This document shows positions 63,026-64,000 of a stretch of 64,000 nucleotides of DNA, one piece after another. The notes beneath the pieces were generated by a model, which was not told where the DNA came from, ran no database searches, and saw nothing but the letters and a program-made list of their open reading frames with translations. This DNA is from Hyphomicrobium sp. Its GTDB lineage: Bacteria > Pseudomonadota > Alphaproteobacteria > Rhizobiales > Hyphomicrobiaceae. Both the position numbers and the translations under genes were made by a program. The DNA lies in NCBI GenBank assembly GCA_025351425.1, contig JANXVY010000040.1, positions 1-64,000 on the forward strand, given 5' to 3'. Position 1 is the first letter of the stretch. Each line of letters begins with the position of its first letter.

Positions 63026-63879
63026 GGGACTGCTCCGCCCGCCACGCCGTTCCCGTTGCCCACCGACGTGTCGTGCTCCACGCCGAGGTAGGCCTTGATC
63101 ACGTTGGGGTCGTTCTTCACGAAATTCGCCGTGCCATCCGAAATCCGCCTGCCGTTTTCCAGCACGATCACGTGGTCAGAGATTTCCATCACCACGCTCA
63201 TGTCGTGCTCGATCAGCAAGATCGCAGTCGACTGGTGGTCGCGGATGTCGCGCAGCAGCGCGTTGAGATCGGCGCTTTCGCGGGCATTCAGACCGGCGGC
63301 GGGTTCATCGAGGCACAGCAGGATGGGCTCGGTGCACATGGCGCGCGCGATTTCCAGGCGGCGCTGGTCGCCGTAGGGGAGGTCGCCGGCTGGATCGTCG
63401 GCGCGGGCGGTCAGGTTGATCCGGTCGAGCCAGGCGACGGCCTTGGCGAGGGCTGCGCGTTCCGCGGTCTTGAAGCTCGGCGCGCCGAGCAGCCCTAGGA
63501 TGCTGTAGCCCGACGCCTTCATCAGCGCCGTGTGCTGGGCCACCATCAGATTTTCAAGCACGGTCATGCCAGAAAACAGGCGGATGTTCTGGAACGTGCG
63601 GGCGACCTTGCCATCGCGCGCGATCTTGAAGTCCGGCATTTTGGCCAGATTAAGCTGCGGGCGGCCGGGGCTGGCCAACAGGATGCGGCCCGCGCTCGGG
63701 CGATAGAAGCCGGTGATGCAGTTGAACACGGTCGTCTTGCCGGCACCGTTGGGACCGATCAGCGCCGTGATGTCGCCCGCGCCAACCTTGAACGACACGT
63801 TCTCGACCGCCGACAGTCCGCCGAACCGCATCGCGAGATGCTCGACTTCCAGCAGCGGTGCGCTCTGCCAGCGTTCCAT
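63022..63879 (-). CDS. livG: High-affinity branched-chain amino acid transporter ATPase LivG
   Basis: A 285-residue ABC ATPase. Walker A is GPNGAGKTTVFNCITG, the LivG-specific RTFQNIRLFSGMTVLENLMV is present, and LPYGDQRRLEIARAMCTEP is the signature with Walker B LLCLDEPAAGLN. The start ATG overlaps the livM stop (TGATG), so translation is coupled. Confidence 0.95.
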   Translation of the reverse strand: MERWQSAPLLEVEHLAMRFGGLSAVENVSFKVGAGDITALIGPNGAGKTTVFNCITGFYRPSAGRILLASPGRPQLNLAKMPDFKIARDGKVARTFQNIRLFSGMTVLENLMVAQHTALMKASGYSILGLLGAPSFKTAERAALAKAVAWLDRINLTARADDPAGDLPYGDQRRLEIARAMCTEPILLCLDEPAAGLNARESADLNALLRDIRDHQSTAILLIEHDMSVVMEISDHVIVLENGRRISDGTANFVKNDPNVIKAYLGVEHDTSVGNGNGVAGGAVP

Positions 63880-64000
63880 CAACCGTGGCCCTCTTTGACG
63901 AGGCTTGCGGACACGGCCTTGCGCTCACGCAGGAAAATCGAGGGCTGGCGCGTGGTGACGAGCCCGCGTGGACGCCAGATCATGAAGGCGACCATACCGA
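63879..64000 (-). CDS. livM: Branched-chain amino acid transporter permease LivM, C-terminal fragment
   Basis: The last 40 codons of a permease gene that begins beyond the window. They encode the end of a membrane helix and the typical LivM tail (MVAFMIWRPRGLVTTRQP followed by LRERKAVSASLVKEGHG). The gene overlaps livG by one base. Confidence 0.85.
   Translation of the reverse strand, partial: GMVAFMIWRPRGLVTTRQPSIFLRERKAVSASLVKEGHG

Overview
The window is a stretch of alphaproteobacterial chromosome, most likely from the order Hyphomicrobiales (Rhizobiales); the genus cannot be fixed by eye. The evidence is GC-rich coding DNA on both strands, an alphaproteobacterial-type LexA with a GTTC-N7-GTTC operator, the histidine phosphotransferase ChpT, an EipA/DUF1134 protein, the F1-ATPase zeta subunit (DUF1476), PurS, a eukaryotic-type NADP isocitrate dehydrogenase, EcfG-type promoters (GGAAC-N16/17-CGTT) and CtrA-type boxes (TTAA-N7-TTAA). 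No rRNA, tRNA, CRISPR array, prophage or transposase gene was seen. The DNA is mostly core genome with small lineage-specific genes and many short palindromic repeats between genes.

Layout. 0-10 kb: end of serS, surE, a PDZ-domain remnant, gltX, comEC, gltA, a DUF805 protein, lexA with its SOS box, a short-chain dehydrogenase-like protein and a CAP-domain protein. 10-21 kb: a glutathione transferase, phaZ (PHB depolymerase), der, holC, a TetR regulator with an NTF2-like partner and a double operator, rlmJ, then several small exported proteins. 21-30 kb: a FetAB-like exporter, a response regulator next to chpT, cysQ, eipA, a membrane-anchored coiled-coil protein, a frameshifted flavodoxin-fold oxidoreductase and a cytochrome c. 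30-37 kb: parC, a small general-stress module with two EcfG-type promoters (two microproteins and CsbD), a MoxR ATPase with a glycosyltransferase-like protein, and dksA. 37-48 kb: icd, bolA, grxD, a PqiA-like protein, an OsmC protein, the acetate-uptake operon (DUF485, actP, a cNMP/CBS/nucleotidyltransferase-like protein, a DnaQ-type exonuclease) and rpsD. 48-58 kb: trmJ with an unusual N-terminal domain, and purine genes purQ, purS, purC and purB interspersed with small exported proteins, including a duplicated HdeA-like protein. 58-64 kb: a P1-family peptidase and a branched-chain amino acid ABC transporter (livM-livG-livF and two binding proteins).

How the genes work together. gltA, icd, actP and phaZ together suggest use of acetyl-CoA from acetate and polyhydroxybutyrate through the TCA cycle. 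chpT and its response-regulator neighbour belong to the CckA-ChpT-CtrA cell-cycle relay, and CtrA-like boxes occur elsewhere in the window. The EcfG promoters mark part of the general stress regulon. The pur genes form a leftward purine-biosynthesis cluster that has been opened up by unrelated small genes and lacks purL here.

The most notable observations are the TrmJ fusion to an unrecognised cysteine-containing domain, the stress module with two unannotated microproteins, a candidate CtrA-controlled short leftward transcript between moxR and dksA, and a set of CTAG-bounded palindromic elements whose terminal CTAG supplies the stop codon of three neighbouring genes, with a fourth gene ending in a CTAG just outside an element. 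Nothing seen amounts to a clearly new multi-gene system; these are leads.
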